The notes below the pieces were generated by a model, which worked only from the letters and a program-made list of their open reading frames with translations, was not told where the DNA came from and made no database searches. Positions 25,577-33,229 of a stretch of 64,000 nt of DNA are shown here, in pieces. The first letter of the stretch is position 1, and each line of letters begins with the position of its first letter. The position numbers and the translations under genes were made by a program. Source of the stretch: an uncultured Collinsella sp. (GTDB lineage: Bacteria > Actinomycetota > Coriobacteriia > Coriobacteriales > Coriobacteriaceae); the NCBI GenBank assembly GCA_902497065.1, contig CABVDH010000002.1, positions 1-64,000 on the forward strand, written 5' to 3'.

Positions 25577-26617
25577 TTGGTTCGACGTGGCTCGCATCCG
25601 CGACTTTCGGTGATCCTTGTAGCAGAAGGTTCGCCCAGCTATGCGATGCGTGCGCTCGAGAGTATCCAGAACCAAGACTTCTATGATTTGCAGATTGTCG
25701 TTGTCTGCCGCGATGCTGCGCCCGGTGTGCGCCATTCGCTTCAAGTTGCTGCCGACAGGGACATCCATATTGATTTGATTGATGTCGAGGACGCGAAGCG
25801 CGGCGCTTGTCTTCGTGCCGGTTTTGATGCCTCGCGCGGCTCTCACATCATCGCCATGAACGCCGATGAGTGGTTTGCTCCGCAGGCCCTTTCCAAGATG
25901 GTCGATATCGCGTGCGATACTGCGGCAGACATTGTGCTCCCCTCGGTGTCGCTCGATCGATACGATGCGCATCGCGAGCGTCATTCGCGCGTCTTGGATG
26001 CTACTCATATTTCCATTGATGGCAAATCTTCGATGGTGGCCGGGCTGCCTCAGTTGATTTTGGGCGGCCTAGTCGCTCAGACCTCTGGCGTGATGTATAG
26101 CCGTCCGCTGTTTGAAGCATGCCTGTCGCGTGGCAAGGCGTACCGTACGGTTGAGTTTATGGCTTATGCGCTCTCGCAGGCACGATTCGTGTCCGGCTGC
26201 GGCGACGCTTGTTTCCACGCGGTGGCACCTAAGCTTACAGATGCCTTTGATCCCACCATGTATGCCAGGATATCCGATGACACTCGAGCGCTCGACGAGC
26301 TTACGGACTCACTCTCGGAAGCAGATAGCGGTGGTCGGCTCAAGCTGGCAAGCCAAAAGTTCTACTTCGCCGGACTGGTCGCCTGCATCGAGAATTTGTG
26401 TCTGAGCCCGCATGGAGTGTCGTCAATCGAGCGTTCCGCCCGCATGCGTGATATGCTCGAGGCGCCTCGAACCCGTCAGATGGTCGCCGCGCTCAAGGAT
26501 AACCATCGGGGACTCGGTCTGTTGTTTGGGCCGATCGCCAGCGCCAAGCCCGCGCGCTGCGTGATGTGTACGCATCTGGCAGCTTTTCTTAACCGGACGG
26601 GCGCAAAAACCGCCTAA
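25577..26617 (+). CDS. Glycosyltransferase family 2-like protein
   Basis: A 346-residue protein with a GT-A fold N-terminus: PRLSVILVAEGSPSYAMRAL, an acceptor loop IQNQDFYDLQIVVV, and MNADEWF in the place of the DxD metal motif. The C-terminal half (from about residue 200) is unassigned. The start is TTG with GAGAGGA upstream. A possible 13-codon leader frame (25534-25575) stops one base before this TTG and could couple translation. No transmembrane segment is seen. The sugar and acceptor are unknown. Confidence 0.75.
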   Translation: MVRRGSHPRLSVILVAEGSPSYAMRALESIQNQDFYDLQIVVVCRDAAPGVRHSLQVAADRDIHIDLIDVEDAKRGACLRAGFDASRGSHIIAMNADEWFAPQALSKMVDIACDTAADIVLPSVSLDRYDAHRERHSRVLDATHISIDGKSSMVAGLPQLILGGLVAQTSGVMYSRPLFEACLSRGKAYRTVEFMAYALSQARFVSGCGDACFHAVAPKLTDAFDPTMYARISDDTRALDELTDSLSEADSGGRLKLASQKFYFAGLVACIENLCLSPHGVSSIERSARMRDMLEAPRTRQMVAALKDNHRGLGLLFGPIASAKPARCVMCTHLAAFLNRTGAKTA

Positions 26618-26624
26618 ACGGCTC

Positions 26625-26660
26625 ATTTCGAAACAAATTTGCATAGAATTGTTTCGAAAT
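26625..26660. promoter_or_regulatory. 12-bp inverted repeat ahead of argR
   Basis: ATTTCGAAACAA (26625-26636) and TTGTTTCGAAAT (26649-26660) are perfect complements around a 12-base AT-rich centre. A TAGAAT -10-like hexamer starts at 26644. No T-run follows, so it is more like an operator than a terminator. Confidence 0.55.
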
Positions 26661-26701
26661 GCGTTCTTATACACAAAAGCCTTCAAATAGCGTTAAACTA
26701 T

Positions 26702-26716
26702 TCAATCACTGATTGA
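26702..26716. promoter_or_regulatory. ARG-box-like palindrome before argR
   Basis: TCAATCA-C-TGATTGA is a perfect 7-1-7 palindrome located 34 bases before the argR start. ArgR proteins commonly autoregulate through AT-rich palindromes (ARG boxes); this one matches the type only loosely. Confidence 0.4.
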
Positions 26717-26749
26717 TTGTCTCCGCCATCTTTTGGAGAGAGGGTTTGT

Positions 26750-27187
26750 ATGGCTAAAAAACGCAATGGGCGCCAGGATGCCATTAGAGATATTGTGCGC
26801 AATAAGGACGTCCGCACGCAGCGCGTGCTGGTCGATGAGCTCCGCGCTATGGGCTTTGATTGCACGCAGGCGACTGTCTCTCGCGATATTGCCGATATGG
26901 GGCTGCGTAAGCTCCCTGAGGGCATCTATGTTCTGGCAGAGGACCTGCACCTGCAGCGTATGGTTTCCGAGCTCGTAACGGGCGTTCTGCGCACCGATAA
27001 TCTGGTTATGATTAAGGCTCAGCCTGGCACGGCTTCCGGCATCGCCGCCGCTGTTGATGCGGCAGAGCTGCCCGATGTGCTTGGCTCGCTTGCCGGCAAC
27101 GATACGATTTTGGTTATTGCCCAGACGGCCGAGGACGGCGAGCGTCTCGAGGCGCTGATCAATAAGCTGAGCAATTCTCGCAAGTAG
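26750..27187 (+). CDS. argR: Arginine repressor ArgR
   Basis: A 145-residue regulator. The N-terminal winged helix (residues about 1-70) includes RAMGFDCTQATVSRDIADMG. The C-terminal oligomerisation and arginine-binding domain includes GTASGIAAAVDA and LAGNDTILVI, where the Asp-rich element binds arginine. The start at 26750 has GGAGAGAGGG; an in-frame codon at 26717 is less likely. It stands alone, ending at a strong terminator, with palindromes upstream. Confidence 0.95.
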   Translation: MAKKRNGRQDAIRDIVRNKDVRTQRVLVDELRAMGFDCTQATVSRDIADMGLRKLPEGIYVLAEDLHLQRMVSELVTGVLRTDNLVMIKAQPGTASGIAAAVDAAELPDVLGSLAGNDTILVIAQTAEDGERLEALINKLSNSRK

Positions 27188-27236
27188 GCGTGCGGGTCGT
27201 GCGCTCGGCCCTGCGCGCGCTGACATAGTTGCCTGT

Positions 27237-27271
27237 AAGGGGGTATCGACGAGGGTCGGTACCCCCTTTTT
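27237..27271 (+). terminator. Intrinsic terminator after argR
   Basis: GGGGGTA (27239-27245) pairs with TACCCCC (27260-27266), with an inner GAC/GTC pair, followed by TTTTT. Confidence 0.9.
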
Positions 27272-27314
27272 GTTTGCCGGTATAAAGACCGCCTGCCAGG
27301 TCGCTTTAAACTAA

Positions 27315-27353
27315 AAGGCCCCCGAGCAGTTGAATAAGCTGTTCGGGGGCCTT
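27315..27353 (-). terminator. Terminator of the penicillin-binding protein gene
   Basis: GGCCCCCGA (27317-27325) and TCGGGGGCC (27343-27351) form a 9-bp stem. On the minus strand a short TTTT run follows. It lies 23 bases beyond the PBP stop codon. Confidence 0.75.
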
Positions 27354-27375
27354 GTTGCTTATGGCCGGATGATTT

Positions 27376-29577
27376 CTAGCCGACCGTATCGTCAGGCGTG
27401 GGCGAGGGGTCGGGAGTGGGCGTGGGCGTAGGCGTGCCGCCATCGCCGCCGGTCGAACCACCGGTGGAGCCGCCCGTCGAGCCACCGGTCGTACCGGTGC
27501 CGCCGGTGGTGTCGCCGCCCGTGGTCTCGGTGGTCGTGGTCGTCGTGGTAGTCGTTGTAGTGGTGGTTTCCTCTTCGTCCTCGTTCTCGTCCTTGTCCTT
27601 GTCGTCGTTCTCCGTCTTCTTGGTGTTGTTGGTGCCGTAGAACTTCCAGACGCTGTTGTTCTTATAGGTGGGCGCCGTTCCGGTCGCAAACTCCTCGCGC
27701 TCGGTACCGGTCAGAACGGTGTTCATAAACCGCTTGAAGACAGGCAGGTTGGTGCTGTCGCCCAGCAGGTCCGTGCCGTATTTTTGGATGGGGATCTCGC
27801 CCGCGGAATAGCCGGTCCACAGGGCGCACGCCAGCTGCGGGGTATAGCCGCAGAACCACAGGTTGGTGGTGTTGTCGGTGGTGCCCGTTTTGCCGGCATA
27901 GGGCTGGTTGACGCTCAGAGCGCCAGCAGCACCCGTACCGCCGCCCTGCATGACGCCGGTCAGAACATCGGTGACCGCGGCGGCCTCGCCCTCGGTAAGC
28001 ACCTGTGAGGGATTGTCGGTGTGCTGGTACAGCACCGAACCGGTACGAGAGTCAATCTCGGTGATGGCGATCGGCTGGCGATAGTAGCCGCCGTTGGCAA
28101 ACGTCGCGTAGGCAGCGGCCATCTCGAGCGGCGAAATCGAGCCGGTGCCGAGGGTCATGACGGGAACGTCCTCGATGTTGTCCTTGGCGGGATCGATGCC
28201 GAGCTTTTTGACGAGTGAGATGATCTTGCTGTTGCCGACGGCTTCCGCCACCTGGATGTAGCCGGTGTTGGAGGAGTATGCCGTCGCCTGCTTAAGCGTG
28301 ATGTTGCCATAGCTATGGTTGGCGTAGTTTTGGACCTCGGTCGTGGTGCCCTTGGCCTTGAGCGGCGAGTTGCAGTTGAGGGTGACGTTGGGGTTCATGC
28401 CGTTTTGGATGGCGGTTGCCAGCGTAAAGGCCTTAAAGGTGGAGCCGACGGGACGCTTGGCCGTGGCATGGTTTACGTGGTTCTCGTCGGCGTTGTAGTC
28501 GTAGCCGCCCACCATGCACTTGATGTAGCCGGTCTTGGGGTCGACGACGACCATGCCCATGTCCAGACCGTCGAGTGAGAGCGTGTCGAGCTGCTGGCGG
28601 ACGGCATTCTCTGCCACCTGCTGCATCGTGGGGTCGATGGTGGTCTTGACGGTCAGACCGCCCTTAAAGAGCACGTCGGTCGAGAACTCCTGCTCCAGCA
28701 GCTGCTTAACATAGGCGACAAAGTAGGGCTGCGAGTATACGTCGACGCCGCTGCCCGAAATCTCGGTCACGTTGAGGGCGATGGGCTCGGCCTGTGCGGC
28801 ATCGTGCTCCTCCTGCGTGATGTGGCCCAGGCGCAACATGTTGTCGAGGACCTTGTTGCGACGGGACAGCGCCAGGTCGGGGTTGACCGTGGGGTCGTAC
28901 TGCGAAGGCGAGTTGGGAAGGCCGATGAGTAGCGCGGCCTCGCTCAGGGTGAGATCGGCGGCGCTCTTGGACAGATAGGTCTCGGCTGCGGCCTCGATGC
29001 CGTAGGCGCCGTGGCCGTAATAGATGGTGTTGAGGTACATCATGAGGATCTCGTCTTTGGAGTACATGTCCTCCATCTTGACGGCGATGTAGGCCTCGCG
29101 CACCTTACGCTCGATGGTCGAGTCGAACTGCTCCTCCTGCAGGATGGTGTTGCGCACCAGCTGCTGGGTGATAGTCGAGGCGCCTTCGTGCCCGCCGCCG
29201 AGGGTTGCCACCGCAGCACGCGCGATACCCCACAGGTCGATACCGCCGTGCTCGTAGAAGCGCTCGTCCTCGACGTCAACGGTGCCCTGCAGCACGTAGG
29301 GGGAGACCTCGTCCTTGGTGATGGACTTGCGGTTTTGCGTGTAGAAGCTCGCAATCTTGTTGCCGTTGCAGTCGACGATCTCGGTGGGCTCGCTCACCAG
29401 ATACGCGTTGGCGTCGGTGTAGTCGGGCAGATCGGACAGCCAGCGGTTGACGTTGCCGACCATGCCGATGCCAAACGCCACGCCCGCGATAAGCAAAAAG
29501 CCCAAAAACGAGAGCAGGATTATGGGCAGAGCATGCGTCTTTGAACGGCTGCGTCCCTGTCGTTGGCGAGGACCCAT
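27376..29577 (-). CDS. Class A penicillin-binding protein (glycosyltransferase/transpeptidase) with Thr/Gly/Pro tail
   Basis: A 733-residue bifunctional peptidoglycan synthase. A basic N-terminus and one membrane anchor (residues about 16-40) lead to a GT51 domain with catalytic Glu in VEDERFYEHGGID and EGASTITQQLVRN. The transpeptidase has SxxK (STFK), SSN and KTGTTDNTTN. The last 80 or so residues are low complexity: acidic, then a Thr tract, Gly/Thr/Ser repeats and a TP/PDP end, probably wall-spanning. The start follows GGAGG. Frame upstream to 29700 is not used. Confidence 0.93.
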   Translation of the reverse strand: MGPRQRQGRSRSKTHALPIILLSFLGFLLIAGVAFGIGMVGNVNRWLSDLPDYTDANAYLVSEPTEIVDCNGNKIASFYTQNRKSITKDEVSPYVLQGTVDVEDERFYEHGGIDLWGIARAAVATLGGGHEGASTITQQLVRNTILQEEQFDSTIERKVREAYIAVKMEDMYSKDEILMMYLNTIYYGHGAYGIEAAAETYLSKSAADLTLSEAALLIGLPNSPSQYDPTVNPDLALSRRNKVLDNMLRLGHITQEEHDAAQAEPIALNVTEISGSGVDVYSQPYFVAYVKQLLEQEFSTDVLFKGGLTVKTTIDPTMQQVAENAVRQQLDTLSLDGLDMGMVVVDPKTGYIKCMVGGYDYNADENHVNHATAKRPVGSTFKAFTLATAIQNGMNPNVTLNCNSPLKAKGTTTEVQNYANHSYGNITLKQATAYSSNTGYIQVAEAVGNSKIISLVKKLGIDPAKDNIEDVPVMTLGTGSISPLEMAAAYATFANGGYYRQPIAITEIDSRTGSVLYQHTDNPSQVLTEGEAAAVTDVLTGVMQGGGTGAAGALSVNQPYAGKTGTTDNTTNLWFCGYTPQLACALWTGYSAGEIPIQKYGTDLLGDSTNLPVFKRFMNTVLTGTEREEFATGTAPTYKNNSVWKFYGTNNTKKTENDDKDKDENEDEEETTTTTTTTTTTTTETTGGDTTGGTGTTGGSTGGSTGGSTGGDGGTPTPTPTPDPSPTPDDTVG

Positions 29578-29739
29578 ATATTGACCTCCAGGTATGTCGT
29601 GCCGGACGGTGGATGTGCCGTCGGGGCAGGATGGACATAAGTTATTACACGATAAACCAAACGGGGCGCGCGAGGCCTCGTGTATGCTGGAAGACGGCAT
29701 TTTTCAGAGTGAATGCATACCTTGGTAAGGAGTATGTCG

Positions 29740-31698
29740 ATGGCGATTCGGACGATGGGGCCGAGCGGACAATACGAGACTGGATTGGATGCTGCCGGTG
29801 CGGCGCTGCCCGAGCTGCTGGCGCCGGTGGGCGGACTCGACCAGATGCTTGCGGCCATCGCCGCGGGTGCCGATGCCATCTATGCGGGGTTGGGCGGCTT
29901 TAACGCCCGTGTGAGCGCCCATGGCTTTACGGATGACGAGTTTGCGCGCGGCTGCGCCGTGGCGCATGCCCATGGCGTGCGTGTGTACGTAACGCTCAAC
30001 GTGTTCGTGTTTGATGATGAGTTGTCCGACGCGGTGGCGTTGGGAGCTCATGCACTGGAGTTGGGCGCCGATGCTCTGATTGTCGCCGATGCCGGGTTGG
30101 CCTGCGCGCTGCGCGCGGCGATTCCCGGGGTCGAGATTCACCTGTCCACGCAGGCGGGCGCTCATAGCGAGAGCGCCGTGCGGCTTGCCGCCGATGAGCT
30201 TGGGGTCGAGCGCGTGACGACGGCACGCGAGCTGACGGTCGACGAGATTGCGGCGCTATGTGCCACGGGCGTGCCCATCGAGGTATTCTGCCACGGTGCG
30301 ATTTGCATCGGCTATTCGGGGGCGTGCGAGTTCTCGGCCCTGCGGCGTGGGCGCTCGGCGATGCGCGGCGACTGCACGCAGCCGTGCCGTTTGGCGTACG
30401 ACCTGGTGGACGAGGCTGGACAGAGCGTTGTCGCCGTCGAGGGAGATCGCCTGCTGTGCCCGCGTGACTATCTGGGTATTGCGCATCTGCCCGAGCTTGT
30501 AGATGCCGGCGTGGCGTCGCTCAAGATCGAGGGGCGCATGAAGAACCCTGATTACGTATTCAACGTGGTGCGGGTGTGGCGCCGGGCACTCGATATGCTG
30601 TGCGACGGCGCGTGGGACCCCGGTGCCGTGGAAGAGCTCGAGCGCGAGCTGGGAAGGTCGTTTAACCGTGGGTTTACCGATGCGTACCTGCGAGGACGTT
30701 CGGGTGCCGAGCTTATGAGCTTTGAGCGTGCGATCAACCAAGGTGTGCGCGTGGGACGCCTGGTGGCCGTTGGCCACGAAGAGGTGACCGTTGAGCTCGA
30801 TGCCGCCGTGGCGGCGGGTGACACGCTCGAGATTCGGTTCTATCCGGGTGCCGACGCGCGTCCCGATGTGCCCAAGCGCTGGCCGCAGGTGCCCTGTCCG
30901 GTGGATGCCGCGGCGGGGGAGCGCGTCGTCGTGCATTGCAAGCGTAAGGTGGACGCGGGCTGCGAGGTGTACCTGATCCGCAGCGCCGGCGTGTTGGATC
31001 AGACGGCGGCGGTGTTGGAGCGCATGCGGGCCGAGGCGGATGCGATTGCGCCCGTTGCGCGTGCCGTTGAGGTACTGCCCTTTGAGGGCGTTGCGGTGGA
31101 TGGCGGTGCGTCGACGGAGTTGGTGGAGTGCGCGGTTCCCGCTCGCATGGTTTTTGCTTGGCAGCTGATGGATGCCGACCCGCGCGGAGAACTCGATTTG
31201 TCCGACGCTGTTGTGGTGCTTGACGAGGTGTGCCGCACGTGTGACGCTGACTGGACCCGCTCACTGATGCAGCGTGCCGGGCGCGTTGTCTGCCGCAACC
31301 TGGGACAGGTGGTGATCGCTCGCGAGCTGGGCGTGACGTTTGACGTGGCGGCGCCGGTGTTCTGCGCGAATCGGGCCACGCTTACCTGGCTGCGCGGACT
31401 CGGTGCGGGGCGGGTGTACTTGCCGGCCGAGTTGCTCGGCAATGATGCGGAGCGTATTGCCGAACTGGCTGCTGAACCCGGCGTCTGGGGTCCGGTCGAC
31501 GCCGACCGTCCCGAGCTTATGGTGTGCGAGCACTGCCTGCTGACCGCCGAGGGCGTCTGCGCTACAGATGCGACGGGACAGGTCCGTTGCCGCGACTGCT
31601 TGCGCCGTCGGCAGGTACGCTATCTGGTCGAGCGTGACGGTACACGTTTGCCAGTTGCCATTGACGCATGCGGCAGGACGAGGATTTTCCTGTCGTAG
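29740..31698 (+). CDS. U32-family protein (RlhA/TrhP-like RNA hydroxylation), with C-terminal DUF3656
   Basis: A 652-residue protein. The N-terminal U32 domain contains LLAPVGGLDQMLAAIAAGAD and the family signature EVFCHGAICIGYSGACEFS with later Cys residues (CTQPCR), likely metal ligands. Although called peptidases, characterised U32 members (RlhA, TrhP, UbiU/V) act in RNA or quinone hydroxylation. The C-terminus has a four-Cys motif (CEHCLL and CRDCLRRR). ATG 29740 has AAGGAG at the right distance. Upstream in-frame codons at 29713 and 29734 are poorly spaced. It diverges from the PBP gene. Confidence 0.88.
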   Translation: MAIRTMGPSGQYETGLDAAGAALPELLAPVGGLDQMLAAIAAGADAIYAGLGGFNARVSAHGFTDDEFARGCAVAHAHGVRVYVTLNVFVFDDELSDAVALGAHALELGADALIVADAGLACALRAAIPGVEIHLSTQAGAHSESAVRLAADELGVERVTTARELTVDEIAALCATGVPIEVFCHGAICIGYSGACEFSALRRGRSAMRGDCTQPCRLAYDLVDEAGQSVVAVEGDRLLCPRDYLGIAHLPELVDAGVASLKIEGRMKNPDYVFNVVRVWRRALDMLCDGAWDPGAVEELERELGRSFNRGFTDAYLRGRSGAELMSFERAINQGVRVGRLVAVGHEEVTVELDAAVAAGDTLEIRFYPGADARPDVPKRWPQVPCPVDAAAGERVVVHCKRKVDAGCEVYLIRSAGVLDQTAAVLERMRAEADAIAPVARAVEVLPFEGVAVDGGASTELVECAVPARMVFAWQLMDADPRGELDLSDAVVVLDEVCRTCDADWTRSLMQRAGRVVCRNLGQVVIARELGVTFDVAAPVFCANRATLTWLRGLGAGRVYLPAELLGNDAERIAELAAEPGVWGPVDADRPELMVCEHCLLTAEGVCATDATGQVRCRDCLRRRQVRYLVERDGTRLPVAIDACGRTRIFLS

Positions 31699-31794
31699 GT
31701 GCCGCGTCGCGTCAGTTTGTTATCATATGAGAGTTTATGGACTTCCAGCACCGCCGTATCCGGTGAGGGTGCTATAGCAAAAGGAGGATACCCA

Positions 31795-33006
31795 ATGCTG
31801 TCTGTTGACGAGCAAATGCGTATCATCACCTCGGGCGCCGCGCAGATCGTTCCCGAGGCCGACCTTCGCAAGAAGCTTGAGAAGGGCGAGCCCCTCAACA
31901 TCAAGCTCGGCGTCGACCCCACCAGCCCCGACCTGCACCTGGGCCATGCCGTGCCGCTGCGCAAGATGCGCCAGTTCCAGGACCTGGGCCACAACGTCAC
32001 CCTCATCATCGGCAACGGCACCGCGCTGATCGGCGATCCCTCGGGCAAGAACTCCACGCGTCCGCAGCTTTCGCAGGAGCAGATCGAGGCCAACGCCGAG
32101 ACCTACGTGAGCCAGGCCATGAAGATCCTGGACCCCGAGAAGACCACCATCGTGCACAACGGCGATTGGATCCTTTCGATGGATCTGGCCGGCCTGCTGC
32201 AGGTGTGCTCCAAGTTCACCGTTGCCCGCATTCTTGAGCGCGACGACTTTACCAAGCGCTACCAGTCTCAGACGCCGATCGCCCTGCATGAGTTCCTGTA
32301 TCCCGTGATGCAGGCTTTCGACTCTGTGCAGATCAAGGCCGACGTGGAGATGGGCGGCACCGATCAGCTCTTCAACCTGCTCGCCGGCCGCGAGCTCATG
32401 GAGAAGATGGGTATGGAGCCGCAGATTGCGCTCACCATGCCGCTGCTCGAGGGCACCGACGGCGTGCGCAAGATGTCCAAGTCCTATGGTAACTACATCG
32501 GCCTGACCGACGCTCCCAAGGACATGTTCGGCAAGACCATGTCCATCCCCGACGAGATGATCGGCAAGTACTATCGTCTGGCCAGCTCGCTCACCCCTGC
32601 CGAGGTCGACAAGATCGACGCCGCCCTGGCCGATGGCTCCGCCGACCCCTACGAGCTCAAGCGCGCTCTGGGCCGCGACCTGTGCGACACCTACCACGGT
32701 GCCGGCGCCGGCGACGAGGCTCAGGCCGAGTTCGACCGCGTGTTCAAGGAGGGCCAGCTCGCCGACTTCCCCGAGAAGCATGCCGAGCTGACTGTCAATG
32801 ACGAGGGCCAGATTTACCTCGCCGGCCTGCTCAAGGACCTGGGTCTTTCGGCCAGCGCCGGCCAGGCCCGCCGCGATATCGACGGCGGCGGCGTCAAAAT
32901 CAACGGCAAGGCCGTGGCTCCCAAGAGCTACAACATCGATCCCAGCGCCCTCAAGCTGGGCGATACCCTCTCCGTGGGCAAGCGCAAGGGCTTCAAGTTG
33001 GTCTAA
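31795..33006 (+). CDS. tyrS: Tyrosyl-tRNA synthetase
   Basis: A 403-residue class I synthetase. HLGH is the HIGH motif (PDLHLGHAVPL) and KMSKS is present (RKMSKSYGNYIGL). A C-terminal S4-type RNA-binding domain starts near residue 340 (LKDLGLSASAGQARRDI). The form resembles the TyrZ-type enzyme. AAGGAGG precedes ATG 31795. The short upstream region leaves no room for a T-box. A terminator follows. Confidence 0.96.
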   Translation: MLSVDEQMRIITSGAAQIVPEADLRKKLEKGEPLNIKLGVDPTSPDLHLGHAVPLRKMRQFQDLGHNVTLIIGNGTALIGDPSGKNSTRPQLSQEQIEANAETYVSQAMKILDPEKTTIVHNGDWILSMDLAGLLQVCSKFTVARILERDDFTKRYQSQTPIALHEFLYPVMQAFDSVQIKADVEMGGTDQLFNLLAGRELMEKMGMEPQIALTMPLLEGTDGVRKMSKSYGNYIGLTDAPKDMFGKTMSIPDEMIGKYYRLASSLTPAEVDKIDAALADGSADPYELKRALGRDLCDTYHGAGAGDEAQAEFDRVFKEGQLADFPEKHAELTVNDEGQIYLAGLLKDLGLSASAGQARRDIDGGGVKINGKAVAPKSYNIDPSALKLGDTLSVGKRKGFKLV

Positions 33007-33034
33007 CGAGCGAGTTGACCTCACAAGTGCAACA

Positions 33035-33070
33035 AGGCCGCAGCCGGGATTTCCGGCCGCGGCCTTTTTT
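33035..33070 (+). terminator. Intrinsic terminator after tyrS
   Basis: AAGGCCGC-A-GCCGG pairs with CCGGC-C-GCGGCCTT across a short loop, followed by six T (33065-33070). Confidence 0.9.
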
Positions 33071-33079
33071 GGTTGCGAC

Positions 33080-33102
33080 GATCCCTTGGGGACGGAGGGA
33101 TC
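33080..33102 (+). repeat. Terminator-adjacent repeat GATCCCTTGGGGACGG, copy 1
   Basis: The 19-base sequence starting GATCCCTTGGGGACGG matches exactly the reverse complement of 61799-61817 and nearly matches 49595-49616. Here AGGGATC follows, so the element is itself a 7-bp hairpin. It starts 10 bases after the tyrS terminator. Confidence 0.7.
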
Positions 33103-33132
33103 ATTTGGCGGTGCCGTTAAGCGGAAGGGGTG

Positions 33133-33161
33133 TTAGCAGGGCTTCCTTTTGGGCATACAAT
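33133..33161 (+). promoter_or_regulatory. Candidate promoter of ade
   Basis: TTAGCA (33133-33138) and TACAAT (33156-33161) with a 17-base spacer. Transcription would start about 60 bases before the ade ATG and include the hairpin at 33174-33203. Confidence 0.6.
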
Positions 33162-33173
33162 GGCTATTGGCCT

Positions 33174-33209
33174 GCTGCGGTGAAGGTTTGCCCGCTCCGC
33201 AGCTTTTTT
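33174..33209 (+). terminator. Terminator-like hairpin in the ade leader
   Basis: GCTGCGG (33174-33180) pairs with CCGCAGC (33197-33203), followed by six T. It lies between the candidate promoter and the ade ribosome binding site, so it could act as an attenuator. It may otherwise only stop readthrough from tyrS. Confidence 0.7.
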
Positions 33210-33229
33210 CTACGGTTAAAGGAGTATGT

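Noticed and set aside
31699..31794. T-box leader before tyrS
   Set aside because: The 96-base gap is too short and has no T-box sequence or terminator.
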